From: Actinomycetota bacterium
GTDB lineage: Bacteria; Actinomycetota; Actinomycetes; Nanopelagicales; Nanopelagicaceae
Assembly (NCBI GenBank): GCA_026393035.1
Contig: JAPLAY010000067.1
Span: 1 to 49,246 of the forward strand
DNA: 49,246 nt
Direction: 5' to 3'
This document shows positions 9,588 to 19,595 of this stretch, in pieces; positions within the stretch are counted from its first letter, which is position 1; every line of letters begins with the position of its first letter. The translations under genes and the position numbers were made by a program. The notes under the pieces were generated by a model. It was not told the origin of the DNA. It ran no database searches and saw only the letters and a program-made list of their open reading frames with translations.

Positions 9588-10943
9588 TTATGAAGTTCGT
9601 TTAAGCAACGCCAGGAACATCGAGTCACATTCTTGAAGGTGTGTCCAAAGTTGTAGTGTGCCATCAGGATTAACTCCCACCTCGCCTGCTGGTGAAAAAT
9701 CTGCAACATTTAGAAGCTCTAGATCCTTGTGACGATACATTGCATCCAAAACTTGACCCTTGGTTTCGGCAAGAAGCGGTGAACACGTTGCGAATCCGAT
9801 GACTCCCCCAACGTTCAACATTTCATAAGCCGAGTCAATTAGATCTCTCTGTAACGGTAATAACTCCTTCAAATCATTTATTGAACGACGCCATCTAGCT
9901 TCCGGTCGCCTACGTAAGGCTCCTAGACCAGAGCAGGGTGCGTCGATGAGTATGCGATCAAAGGTATCGCCAAATTCCGAAGAATTTCTACCATCGAAAG
10001 AGATGATTTTCGATTTGGGTACAACTCGTGCCACTAGTTCAGCGCGATGTTCACTTGGTTCATTCGCTAAAAATTTAGCGTTTGGAAAGTTCTCGGTCAG
10101 CAAGTTATTCAATAGCGCAGCCTTACCGCCAGGGCCAGCGCAGAGATCTAACCAACTTTGCGACTTGGAATCTGAGGTACCAAAAAAAATCTCTGCAACA
10201 AGTTGTGAACCCATGTCTTGAATCCCGGCACGCTTATCTTTGATTGCTGGATATTCATTAGGTAAGTGATCGGATTGAACAGAATACGTTCCGATTGGAA
10301 GTTTGCTGCCTCCAGTATCTAAAATTTCAGCAACAGTTGACTTGCCAGGCCAAGCAACAATATGTGGAGCTGCTGGAACATTGTTCTTCTTTAGTAATTC
10401 AACAACCGCTTCCCAATCTTTAAGTTGATCGAAGTATGCCGAAATAATCCACTTAGGATGGGAATAAAGAATTGCAAGCTTCTCTAGGTTTTCTACGCTC
10501 TCATCAATCTCTAACTCTGTATAAATATCTGGGTCGGCAGCAATCGCACGCAGTAACGCATTGACATAACTCGCCTTGGATTCACCCGCCACCGCTCTTG
10601 CAAGTTCAACAGTTTCGCCTACAGCGGCATGTACCGGTACACGCATTTCAAAAATTTGATGAACTCCTAATCGCAGAATATCAACAACCTTTTCATCGAG
10701 TTCCGTGAAGGGGCGATCGATTTTTTTAGTAACTGCATAGTCATGCTTACCTTGCATACGTAAAGTTCCATATGAGAGTTCAGTAGCAAACGCTCTATCT
10801 CTCTGCTCGAGCTTCGATTCAGCGAGCAATTCTGGAAGACGTAGATTAGCGAAAGCTCCGCCACGATTTACTTGGGTAACTAAATCAAAAGCAATTAACC
10901 TCGCTGGACTTGGGTTTGCTCTCTTAAAAGGCTTGCTATTCAA
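9588..10943 (-). CDS. rsmB: 16S rRNA (cytosine-C5) methyltransferase (RsmB/Sun family)
   Basis: NusB-like N-terminal domain; LDLCAGPGGKAALL, ILIDAPCSGLGALRRRPEARW, GVIGFATCSPLLAET. Confidence 0.92.
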   Translation of the reverse strand: MNSKPFKRANPSPARLIAFDLVTQVNRGGAFANLRLPELLAESKLEQRDRAFATELSYGTLRMQGKHDYAVTKKIDRPFTELDEKVVDILRLGVHQIFEMRVPVHAAVGETVELARAVAGESKASYVNALLRAIAADPDIYTELEIDESVENLEKLAILYSHPKWIISAYFDQLKDWEAVVELLKKNNVPAAPHIVAWPGKSTVAEILDTGGSKLPIGTYSVQSDHLPNEYPAIKDKRAGIQDMGSQLVAEIFFGTSDSKSQSWLDLCAGPGGKAALLNNLLTENFPNAKFLANEPSEHRAELVARVVPKSKIISFDGRNSSEFGDTFDRILIDAPCSGLGALRRRPEARWRRSINDLKELLPLQRDLIDSAYEMLNVGGVIGFATCSPLLAETKGQVLDAMYRHKDLELLNVADFSPAGEVGVNPDGTLQLWTHLQECDSMFLALLKRTS

Positions 10944-11853
10944 ACTTAGATCCTGAAACTAATCTGGCTCCTCTAGCAAAATCTTGCGAGTTCATCCGAT
11001 TCTTTCCAGCGGGAATCACTTCGTCGATTGCAATAATGCTGTCGCCACTTCTGACCAATAATTTGCCCTCTACAACTTCAATATCGCCACAAGCCTTAAG
11101 CGAATTGGTTAGCAAAACTTCATGCAACCCAAATAACCCGATGCGTTCACCGTTGAAAGTGCTCCAGATTCCAGGATTGTCAGATAAAGCTCGCTCTTGA
11201 CGAAGAATAGTTTCAGTCTGGCTATTCCAATCAATACGCGCCATCTCTTTACTAATCTTTGGAGCAAGAGTAAATCCTGAAAGTGGTTGCGGAGTTGGCC
11301 TAGTTTTCCCGATGGTTGAGATGACTTCAAAGAGATCCGGTATAGCTAGATTACCCAATCGCTCCAAGAGAATTGGAGTTGTATCTTCTTCGCCAATATT
11401 TACCTCTTTCGAAACATAAACCGGGCCAGTATCCATTCCCTTGTCTAATTTGAATATTGTGTAACCAGTTGTTGTCTCGCCATTTAAAATGGCCCATTGA
11501 ACTGGTGCTGCCCCTCGCAATTTCGGCAACAATGAGAAGTGCAGATTGATCCAACCAAAACGTGGACCGTGGAGAAGTTCAACGGGAATTAATCGACCGT
11601 AAGCCACAGTCACAATTAATTGCGGCTGAACCTCCAATAAATGGCGATTGAGTTCAGAGGTATCTGCCGGTTTTGCTACTGGTAAATTTTTTGATTCTGC
11701 CCATTTAGCTAATTCATTAGCCTCAACTTTCTTTCCCCGGCCAGTTGGCTTATCTGGGTTCGTAATAATTGAACCGAGTTCATGGTTACTTTCTAAGATC
11801 GCTCCGATGATTGGAAGCGAAACGAGCGAAGATGAAGCAACAGATAGTTGCAC
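10936..11853 (-). CDS. fmt: Methionyl-tRNA formyltransferase (GTG start at 11853 preferred over ORF start 11880)
   Basis: NPDKPTGRGKK, INLHFSLLPKLRGAAPVQWAILNG, KLDKGMDTG; downstream of def. Confidence 0.92.
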   Translation of the reverse strand: MQLSVASSSLVSLPIIGAILESNHELGSIITNPDKPTGRGKKVEANELAKWAESKNLPVAKPADTSELNRHLLEVQPQLIVTVAYGRLIPVELLHGPRFGWINLHFSLLPKLRGAAPVQWAILNGETTTGYTIFKLDKGMDTGPVYVSKEVNIGEEDTTPILLERLGNLAIPDLFEVISTIGKTRPTPQPLSGFTLAPKISKEMARIDWNSQTETILRQERALSDNPGIWSTFNGERIGLFGLHEVLLTNSLKACGDIEVVEGKLLVRSGDSIIAIDEVIPAGKNRMNSQDFARGARLVSGSKFE

Positions 11854-11854
11854 T

Positions 11855-12415
11855 CTAAATAGCCCGGCCGTTTGTAGCATGTGGGCTCACTTTGAATTGC
11901 GGTGTCGTGCCAAGTTCTGAAACTTGACCAAACCAATCTGAATTTCTGATGTCAGCCATCGCCTTTTTTCTCTCTTCCGCAATAAGTCGATCGATAAAAA
12001 CAATGCCATTTAGATGATCAGTTTCATGTTGCAAAACCCGAGCCAATAATTCAGTGCCCTCGATTGTTACCGGTTCGCCATGCATATTGAAACCCTTCGC
12101 TACTGCGCGAAAAGCCCGAGTGGTTTCATAGGTGAGTCCAGGAAAACTTAAACATCCCTCTTCGCCATCTTGCAATTCTTCGGACAAATCTAAGGTTGGA
12201 TTTATCAGATGCCCGTCACCCTCTTCAATATCCCAAACGAAAACTTGGAGTGAAACCCCAATCTGTGGCGCCGCCAACCCTGCTCCTGGCGCATCATGCA
12301 TAGTTTCAACTAAATCTGAAACTAAGTTTCTAAGTTCTTTATCAAAAGTCGTGACAAGAGCAGCTCGAGTGGCGAGTACTGGGTCGCCAAAAAATCGAAT
12401 TGGTTGAACTGACAT
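11855..12415 (-). CDS. def: Peptide deformylase
   Basis: GAGLAAPQIG, EEGCLSFPG, LLARVLQHETDHLNGIVFIDRL (HExxH). Confidence 0.96.
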   Translation of the reverse strand: MSVQPIRFFGDPVLATRAALVTTFDKELRNLVSDLVETMHDAPGAGLAAPQIGVSLQVFVWDIEEGDGHLINPTLDLSEELQDGEEGCLSFPGLTYETTRAFRAVAKGFNMHGEPVTIEGTELLARVLQHETDHLNGIVFIDRLIAEERKKAMADIRNSDWFGQVSELGTTPQFKVSPHATNGRAI

Positions 12416-12447
12416 AGCGCAATTCTAATGTCTAGATATTGAATTGC

Positions 12448-14325
12448 CTAAATAGAGAATGGGTCGATTCGAATAGAGAGCGGTGAAAGACCCTTTAAAC
12501 TTCGATAGCGCGCAAGATCGCGCAAGAACTCTGAAAACTGTGCTGAATTTTCTATCGAAGCACGCAGAATCAACTTAGATGTATTAACGCTTTTGCTCGA
12601 AGCTCCCGGCACGCTGGCATTTGATATTACCGAAACGCTCGCAAAGAGATCGTTCTCCTTCATTTGGTTAGCTAAGACACGAACCGCGGCACCTTCACCA
12701 GTAATCGTTGCAACTCGAGTGAATGGTGGCAGGTTTGAACTTTTCCGCTCAACCATTTCGAGATTACTCAAACCCATTGGATCGCCACGGAGTAGCCCTT
12801 GCGAGAATGGATGAGAAGCTGGCAAATCTACGTAAACATATCCCCCATCTGAATTTGAAACTTTTCCTAAGTTTTCGAAGACTAATTGACGCACAAATTC
12901 CAGACTCCGTAAATCAATTCGATTTGTAAGGTTCTCAAGTGATCTCAGAACCACGCCTGCATATTTGCCATCTGGTTCACAACCATAAGTAGAAATTACT
13001 AGCACGTTCTCGGTTAACTTTGGCAATACATCTAATCGCGAGCCACCCTTGCTGAGAAGAACTCGCGTACCTGGAACAGCTTTTGAAATCTCTTCCACAT
13101 AACGGCTCGAACCTCTGCTAATTGCACGAATAGTTTCGCCATCACACCACGAGCATCGCCAATTTGTAGCAATTTTTTCGCAGAGATAACAAGTTGGAGA
13201 TCCACCTTTCTCTGCAATAAATAATTTACCCCCGCACTCGCACATGCCCTGATTGCGACATTTCTGACAAGCGATCGCATTTACATAACCACTTTCCGCC
13301 ATCACAACTAAAACATTTCCGACCTTGAGACCCTTCTTAATGGTTGCGATATCACTCTCGAACGAGTCGCTGAAAATTATCGCTGGGCCTTTTAATCGTT
13401 CAACGTTTGCGGTTCGAGCTTTAATCCAACCTAATTGCGATAACCGGGCAACTTCCAAACTTGGTGAAGCAGATGCGAATATTAGGGAAAAATCGGCGCT
13501 TCGTAAGAGCGCGACGTCACGAACATTCCAACCTGGAAAGCGTCGCTCATACATCGACTCATCCCCATCATTCAAAATCAAAATCTTTGAGTTGGGCTGC
13601 AGCGGTGTAAAAATTGCACTTCTGTTTCCCAAAATAAACTTGGGGAAATCGAATCTCGCACTCAAATAATTACGGTATCTCTCCGTCTTTTCTAGATCCG
13701 ATGAGAGAATCAACGGTTGGTCCTGATATTCGAATTGCGCTAATTGTTTAATATCGCGCTCGTCTGGAACAATTACAAGTAGCTGTTCGCCCTCGCCGCT
13801 AGCTTTAAGCAGTTCTGCAATCTGATCCGCAAGCTCGCGGGTATTACTCACGATTACGAATTCATGGTTGAGCTTTAATTTGACGCTGCGAATCGGCTTT
13901 GGTGTGCGTCCTGCGAAATTCTTCTCCGCCCCAGAAGCCCGTGGTGGAATAGCGCTCTTCACGAGATCCCAAGGTTTGCAGGCATATCGCTCGCAGGTAT
14001 CTGAAATAATTTCTATTAATTCTTCACTGAGCAATGATAATTCCGAGACTACCTTTGAAATTGGTTTGAGTTTTGAAAGTTCCAACTCTCCTGGCTCACG
14101 ACTAACTACGTAACCAAGAACTTCGCTCTTACCGAATGGAACTTTTACGAGAACACCTGGGGCTATGACATCAGATAGATTCATCGGAATCGAATAATCG
14201 AAATTGTTTTGAAGGTGGAAAACACCTGTGTCAACACAAATCTGTGCGACCGGAGAGTTCTCCGCAATTACTACCTTGCTTGATACCCGTTGCGCTTTAA
14301 GACGCAGTGGCTTTGTCTCAGCCAC
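12448..14325 (-). CDS. priA: Probable primosomal protein N' (PriA), lacking helicase ATPase motifs
   Basis: Position between def/fmt and metK; Zn-binding region CQKCRNQGMCECGGK...CYLCEK..CSWC; VKVPFGKSEVLGYVV N-terminal PriA-like domain; no GxGKT. Confidence 0.85.
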   Translation of the reverse strand: MAETKPLRLKAQRVSSKVVIAENSPVAQICVDTGVFHLQNNFDYSIPMNLSDVIAPGVLVKVPFGKSEVLGYVVSREPGELELSKLKPISKVVSELSLLSEELIEIISDTCERYACKPWDLVKSAIPPRASGAEKNFAGRTPKPIRSVKLKLNHEFVIVSNTRELADQIAELLKASGEGEQLLVIVPDERDIKQLAQFEYQDQPLILSSDLEKTERYRNYLSARFDFPKFILGNRSAIFTPLQPNSKILILNDGDESMYERRFPGWNVRDVALLRSADFSLIFASASPSLEVARLSQLGWIKARTANVERLKGPAIIFSDSFESDIATIKKGLKVGNVLVVMAESGYVNAIACQKCRNQGMCECGGKLFIAEKGGSPTCYLCEKIATNWRCSWCDGETIRAISRGSSRYVEEISKAVPGTRVLLSKGGSRLDVLPKLTENVLVISTYGCEPDGKYAGVVLRSLENLTNRIDLRSLEFVRQLVFENLGKVSNSDGGYVYVDLPASHPFSQGLLRGDPMGLSNLEMVERKSSNLPPFTRVATITGEGAAVRVLANQMKENDLFASVSVISNASVPGASSKSVNTSKLILRASIENSAQFSEFLRDLARYRSLKGLSPLSIRIDPFSI

Positions 14326-14331
14326 CTGGCA

Positions 14332-15525
14332 CTACCGTGATGCAGCTTCTTTTAGAGCGGCAGCGCGATCAGTCTTCTCCCAAGTGAAATCAGGAAGTTC
14401 GCGACCAAAATGTCCATAGGAAGCTGTTGCAGAATATATTGGACGCAGCAAGTTCAAATCCTTGATAATGGCTGCAGGCCGTAGATCGAAGGTTGCTAAA
14501 ACTGCATCTGAAATTCTTTCAGGTGAAACTTTTTCGGTGCCAAAAGTCTCGATGAAAAGACCAACAGGCTGAGCTTTACCAATTGCATAAGCGACCTGAA
14601 CTTCACAACGGGTTGCCAGGCCAGCAGCGACTACGTTTTTGGCGATCCATCGCATTGCATATGCCGCACTACGATCAACTTTTGAAGGATCTTTTCCAGA
14701 GAAAGCACCGCCACCATGACGAGCCATACCGCCATAAGTGTCTACAATAATTTTTCGCCCAGTTAAACCGGCATCTCCCATAGGTCCGCCGATAACGAAG
14801 CGTCCAGTTGGGTTTATGAGAATCCGAACATCGGATGTGTCGATGTTTAATCCCGCAATCATCGGTTCAATTACCAGCTTTTTTAACTCTGGCGCCAAAG
14901 TTTTTTCTAAATCTACATCAGGTGAATGTTGTGTAGAAATAACAATGGTATTTAGGGCTACTGCACGGTCACCGTTGTATTCAATTGTGACCTGAGTTTT
15001 GCCATCTGGACGAAGATAATCTACGGCGCCGGCTTTGCGAATGCTCGACAATTGCATTGAAAGTTTATGTGCCAGCGAAATCGGAAGTGGCATTAGCTCT
15101 GGAGTATCGTCACAGGCATAACCAAACATCAAACCTTGATCGCCAGCTCCTTGTAAATCCAATGGATCTACTGAGGAAGAAACTCGCTTTTCAAAAGCTG
15201 AATCAACGCCCTGTGCAATGTCACTTGATTGTTGACCGATAGATAGCGAAACCCCACAAGAATTACCATCGAAACCCTTCTCAGAAGAGTCATAGCCAAT
15301 TCGCAAAACTGTATCTCTAACAATAGACATCACATCGGCGTAACCATCTGTTGTAACTTCACCGGCAACGTGAACTTGACCTGTTGTGATCAGCGTTTCA
15401 ACGGCAACGCGGCTCTTTGAATCTTGGGAAAGTAGTGAATCAAGAATTGCATCAGAAATCTGATCGGCCATCTTGTCTGGATGTCCCTCGGTAACGGACT
15501 CAGAAGTGAATAATCTTTTTGTCAT
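14332..15525 (-). CDS. metK: S-adenosylmethionine synthase
   Basis: [67 protein letters not shown]. Confidence 0.98.
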   Translation of the reverse strand: MTKRLFTSESVTEGHPDKMADQISDAILDSLLSQDSKSRVAVETLITTGQVHVAGEVTTDGYADVMSIVRDTVLRIGYDSSEKGFDGNSCGVSLSIGQQSSDIAQGVDSAFEKRVSSSVDPLDLQGAGDQGLMFGYACDDTPELMPLPISLAHKLSMQLSSIRKAGAVDYLRPDGKTQVTIEYNGDRAVALNTIVISTQHSPDVDLEKTLAPELKKLVIEPMIAGLNIDTSDVRILINPTGRFVIGGPMGDAGLTGRKIIVDTYGGMARHGGGAFSGKDPSKVDRSAAYAMRWIAKNVVAAGLATRCEVQVAYAIGKAQPVGLFIETFGTEKVSPERISDAVLATFDLRPAAIIKDLNLLRPIYSATASYGHFGRELPDFTWEKTDRAAALKEAASR

Positions 15526-15529
15526 TGCT

Positions 15530-16723
15530 TCAGCCTAACTTAATAAGAGCTTGATCCAAAAGCAGATCAGCTAGCGTGTCTTTACTTTGTTGCGGACAAG
15601 CAATTTTAGATCCATCCACGTTCAAGATAAATCCTGATGTCATATCAGAGCCAAAGATTGCGCCGTCACTAACGTCATTGAGGAAGAGCAAGTGAACGCC
15701 CTTGCGAGCCAATTTATCTTGAGCTGCCTTGATATCTTTTGCTCCGGTTTCAGCTGCAAATGCAATCAAAACTTGTGAAGGTTTAGCCGTTTTAGCTAGC
15801 GCAGCAATTAGGTCAGGATTAGCTTCAAGATCAATCGAATTAAGAGCACCCTTTTTGATTTTCTCAGAGTTAATTCGGGTTGGTTTTGCATCGGCTACAG
15901 CCGCGGCCATAAATATCGCATCGCACAATGGAAACTCCTGGCTAAGAGCTTCTTGCATCTGTGCTGTGCTCTCAACGCTTATCGTCTTAATGCCATCTAA
16001 ATTTTCGTGTGCAATATTTGCGCTGACTAGAACTACTTCTGCCCCACGATTACGAGCAGCTTTAGCAATAGCCAGGCCTTGCTTTCCACTTGAATTATTA
16101 CCGATATATCGGACCGGATCGATGGCTTCACGTGTCCCGCCTGCTGTTACCAAAATTCTTTTACCCAAGAGATCAGAGTTGAGATCAACAAATTTTGAAA
16201 TCTCCGAAACAATTCTTGAAACTTCAGGATATCTACCTACGCCGAAATCTTCGCCCGTCATTCTTCCCTCGTCCGGCTCAATTACTAAAATCCCTCTAGC
16301 CCGCAGCGTTGTAACATTTGCCACTGTAGCTTGGTTCAACCACATCTCTGGATGCATTGCTGGAACCAAAACAATTGGACTTTTGCTAGCGCTAATTGTG
16401 TTTGTCAGAAGATCGTCGCAAATCCCATTAGCAATTTTGGCGAGCAGATCGGCAGTTGCGGGTGCAACAACAATCAAGTTTGTTCCTCGCGCAGCTTTTA
16501 TATGTGGCACTTCATGAACGCTACTCCAAAGGCTTGGATTAACCGGCCTGCCCGAAAGCGCTTCCCAGGTAGAAGTTCCTACGAAATTTAAACTTGATCG
16601 GGTTGGAATTACGGTCACGCCAAAGCCAACATCTTGCAATCTTCGAAGTAAGTCTGCAGATTTATAGGCAGATATTCCGCCCCCAACCCCAAGAATTAGC
16701 TCGCGACCCTGGAGTGTCATCAA
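15530..16723 (-). CDS. coaBC: Bifunctional phosphopantothenoylcysteine decarboxylase / phosphopantothenate-cysteine ligase
   Basis: [54 protein letters not shown]. Confidence 0.96.
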   Translation of the reverse strand: MMTLQGRELILGVGGGISAYKSADLLRRLQDVGFGVTVIPTRSSLNFVGTSTWEALSGRPVNPSLWSSVHEVPHIKAARGTNLIVVAPATADLLAKIANGICDDLLTNTISASKSPIVLVPAMHPEMWLNQATVANVTTLRARGILVIEPDEGRMTGEDFGVGRYPEVSRIVSEISKFVDLNSDLLGKRILVTAGGTREAIDPVRYIGNNSSGKQGLAIAKAARNRGAEVVLVSANIAHENLDGIKTISVESTAQMQEALSQEFPLCDAIFMAAAVADAKPTRINSEKIKKGALNSIDLEANPDLIAALAKTAKPSQVLIAFAAETGAKDIKAAQDKLARKGVHLLFLNDVSDGAIFGSDMTSGFILNVDGSKIACPQQSKDTLADLLLDQALIKLG

Positions 16724-16748
16724 ATTAACTATTTTCTAATACAGAAAA

Positions 16749-17027
16749 TTATTCGGCAGTGCTTGCTTCTGGAGCAACTGGCTCCAAGTTTTCAATAGTT
16801 AGAAGACCTTCGTTAATTTCACGAAGCGCGATAGAAAGTGGCTTCTCGTGAACATATGTTTCAACCAATGGTCCAACATATTCAAGAAGACCTTCACCAA
16901 GTTGGGAGTAGTAAGCATTAATCTGACGTGCACGCTTCGCCGCATACAAGACCAGGCTGTATTTTGAACCTGCAGCATCTAGAAGCTGATCAATCGGTGG
17001 GTTAGTAATGCCATCCATAGTTGTCAT
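16749..17027 (-). CDS. rpoZ: DNA-directed RNA polymerase subunit omega
   Basis: [50 protein letters not shown]; between gmk and coaBC; SD AAGGAAGG. Confidence 0.95.
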   Translation of the reverse strand: MTTMDGITNPPIDQLLDAAGSKYSLVLYAAKRARQINAYYSQLGEGLLEYVGPLVETYVHEKPLSIALREINEGLLTIENLEPVAPEASTAE

Positions 17028-17076
17028 AACGAGCCTTCCTTAAATGCTTAATAATCTCTTAGTCAAAATTAGGAGG

Positions 17077-17958
17077 TTATTTCAACCTCGAAGTGGCTAA
17101 GGATAGCAGCCTAGAAGCCACATCTTCGACCCGATGATTTACTAGAACTTCGTCAAACTCCCCTGCGCAAGCCATCTCTTCCTCAGCTAAGGCGAGCCTT
17201 GCTGCTCTTCGCTCCGGAGAATCGGTTCCCCGCGCTGTGAGTCTTTCAACTAGGTCATCCCAAGACGGTGGCGAAATAAAAATCAGAAGAGCATCAGGTT
17301 CAGCTTTGCGGATCTGTCTTGCACCCGCGATTTCAATTTCAAGGAGAACATGCTTTCCGGCAGCTCTTCCATCTTCCACGCTCTTGCGCAACGTCCCATA
17401 TCTTGACCCGGCAAACTCTGCCCACTCTAAGAATTCATTTTGAGCGATTAACTGATCAAATTTTTCATCGGTCATAAAATGATAATCGCGCCCATCAATT
17501 TCATTTTCGCGAGGCTCTCTGGTTGTTGCGCTAACACTTATCAATATTGCCGGATGGCTTCTTAGATGGGCCGTGATTGTGCTCTTGCCAACTCCGCCTG
17601 GTCCAGACATCACGATTAAAGCTCCTTGGTTAACTGGAACCTTATTCAAGATCATCTCTTCTCTTAGTTTCTTCAATTGATGCGCTCCGAGACCGGCAAT
17701 TCTACGCGATTGCGAGATGCCAGCTTTCTCCATAATCGTGAAAGCGCGACGTTCGCCAACTCCAGGAGCAGCATCGAGAAGCTCCCGAATTTTCATCCTC
17801 TGAATAGATTCTCTTCCATCATTTATTACATCAAAAATACTCAATTCCTCGTTAGCTAAAGCTTGTTTAATCTCTGCTCTATCGCGCCTCGCCGCTACCG
17901 CTTTCGCTCCAGCACTCGCCAGAGCCTCTTTCGAAAGTTTTGGCGGTGTATTAACCAT
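17077..17958 (-). CDS. gmk: Fusion protein: actinobacterial integration host factor (mIHF) domain + guanylate kinase
   Basis: N-term AVAARRDRAEIKQAL...MKIRELLDAAPGVGERRAFTIMEKAGISQSRRIAGLGAHQLKKL (mIHF), then ALIVMSGPGGVGKSTITAHL, SATTREPRENEIDGRDYHFMTDEKF, EWAEFAGSRYGT (Gmk), one continuous frame. Confidence 0.95.
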   Translation of the reverse strand: MVNTPPKLSKEALASAGAKAVAARRDRAEIKQALANEELSIFDVINDGRESIQRMKIRELLDAAPGVGERRAFTIMEKAGISQSRRIAGLGAHQLKKLREEMILNKVPVNQGALIVMSGPGGVGKSTITAHLRSHPAILISVSATTREPRENEIDGRDYHFMTDEKFDQLIAQNEFLEWAEFAGSRYGTLRKSVEDGRAAGKHVLLEIEIAGARQIRKAEPDALLIFISPPSWDDLVERLTARGTDSPERRAARLALAEEEMACAGEFDEVLVNHRVEDVASRLLSLATSRLK

Positions 17959-18660
17959 CTATGAATTTAGATTCTCAAGAATCTTTGCAGCACCTTGGGT
18001 CATAGCAGCAAGCGAATCTTTAGCAAGGTCGGTTATAGGACGCCCAATTACTAAATAATTTGCTCCTGCTTGTATTGCCTGCTCTGGAGTCATGACTCGC
18101 TTCTGGTCACCGAGATCACCGCCAACTGGTCTTACTCCCGGCGTGATTATCTCCAATTCGTTTCCGACTGCGTCTCTGATAGCAGTAGCTTCAAAGGGCG
18201 AGCAGACAATAGATTTTGCGCCGCTCGTTTTGGCAAGCTTTGCCAAGTTGATTGCACTCTCTTGTGAATTGCGTGCAAAACCGATGTCACGAACATTTTC
18301 ATCTGTAAGAGAGGTGAGAATTGTTACGGCGGTAATCGAAATTGATGGACCGCTTTCGGCTGCTGCTCTAATCATTTGTGCGCCACCACTTGCATGAACT
18401 GTCAAGAATTTTGGAGCCAAATCTCGAACGGATGCGACAGCACCAGCAACTGTATTTGGAATGTCATGCAGTTTCAGATCCAAGAAAACTTCAAAGTCCC
18501 CAGCGTTGCGAAGCTGAGTTAAACCCGCTGCCCCAAATTTAAGGAAAAACTCCAGCCCAATTTTGTAGATCGAAATTGAAGAGTTCGTAGCGCTGATCCA
18601 ACTTTTAGCTGTCTCTAAATCCTTGGTATCTAATGCCAAAATAATTGGTGACTTTTTCAT
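17959..18660 (-). CDS. pyrF: Orotidine 5'-phosphate decarboxylase
   Basis: IILALDTKDLETAKSW, FLDLKLHDIPNTVAGA, TPGVRPVGGDLGDQKRVMTPEQAIQAGANYLVIGRPI. Confidence 0.97.
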   Translation of the reverse strand: MKKSPIILALDTKDLETAKSWISATNSSISIYKIGLEFFLKFGAAGLTQLRNAGDFEVFLDLKLHDIPNTVAGAVASVRDLAPKFLTVHASGGAQMIRAAAESGPSISITAVTILTSLTDENVRDIGFARNSQESAINLAKLAKTSGAKSIVCSPFEATAIRDAVGNELEIITPGVRPVGGDLGDQKRVMTPEQAIQAGANYLVIGRPITDLAKDSLAAMTQGAAKILENLNS

Positions 18661-19595
18661 TATAAATTTCCCTCCGAACGATGCGCATACCCAACCGCTT
18701 CCCGAAGTGAATCAAAACCATGAGCAATTAATTCAGCCTGCAGCTCATTCTTTATTCTAATTACTGCTGATGGGTCACCAAAAGTGGCGGTACCAATAGA
18801 GACTGCCGAAGCACCCGCGAGAATTAACTCAAAAGCATCACGACCGGAAGCAACTCCACCCATACCTAAAATTTTCACATGAGGCATCGCTTCATGTACT
18901 TGATAGATAGCTCGAACAGCTATTGGACGAATTGCTGGACCAGATAAACCACCTGTTTTACCAGCTAATTTTGGTCGCATCGTATTCGTATCAATAACCA
19001 TTCCCAGAACTGTATTTATTAGCGCAAGTGCATCTGCGCCGGCAGCAACAACTTCCTCGGCAATCGCCGCAATACTCGTGACGTCGGGAGTTAACTTCGC
19101 AATGATTGGAAGTTCGCCACCAATATTGCGACGCACCGCTTCAATTGCTGCGCGCGCAGTTTGCGGATGGCAGGCAAATACTTGTCCTCGATTTTCCACG
19201 TTCGGACAAGAAATATTTACTTCGAGCGCTGAAATTCCGGATACTGCTCGCATTTTTCGCGCAAGCACTGCATAGTCTTCAACGCTCTCGCCAGCGATAC
19301 TCACAACAATATTCGCACCTTGATCGCGAAGCCATGGGATATCTTTCTCAAGAAAAAGATCGATTCCGGGACCTTGCAAGCCAATTGAATTAAGCATTCC
19401 ACTAGGAGTTTCAGCCATTCGCGGTGTTGCTCGGCCGGAACGTGGCTTCAACATAATCGATTTGGTTACGACAGCCCCAAGTTCAGATAATTCAAAAAAT
19501 TGGCTCAACTCGCGTCCAGATCCTGCGCAGCCACTCGCCGTAAAAATTGGATTATCAAATTGCGCTTCGCCAAGATTCGTTTTGAAATTAAACAT
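18660..19595 (-). CDS. pyrD: Dihydroorotate dehydrogenase, class 1B catalytic subunit (start ATG 19595 overlapping pyrK stop)
   Basis: NPIFTASGCAGSGRELSQF, LEVNISCPNVENRG (Cys active site), GGLSGPAIRPIAVRAIYQV, GMGGVASGRDAFELILAGASAVSIGTA. Confidence 0.96.
   Translation of the reverse strand: MFNFKTNLGEAQFDNPIFTASGCAGSGRELSQFFELSELGAVVTKSIMLKPRSGRATPRMAETPSGMLNSIGLQGPGIDLFLEKDIPWLRDQGANIVVSIAGESVEDYAVLARKMRAVSGISALEVNISCPNVENRGQVFACHPQTARAAIEAVRRNIGGELPIIAKLTPDVTSIAAIAEEVVAAGADALALINTVLGMVIDTNTMRPKLAGKTGGLSGPAIRPIAVRAIYQVHEAMPHVKILGMGGVASGRDAFELILAGASAVSIGTATFGDPSAVIRIKNELQAELIAHGFDSLREAVGYAHRSEGNL

Noticed and set aside
15729-16517. 262-aa plus-strand ORF antisense to coaBC
   Set aside because: Long but antisense to a strongly conserved enzyme; composition is typical of a complementary-frame artefact and no domain is recognisable.
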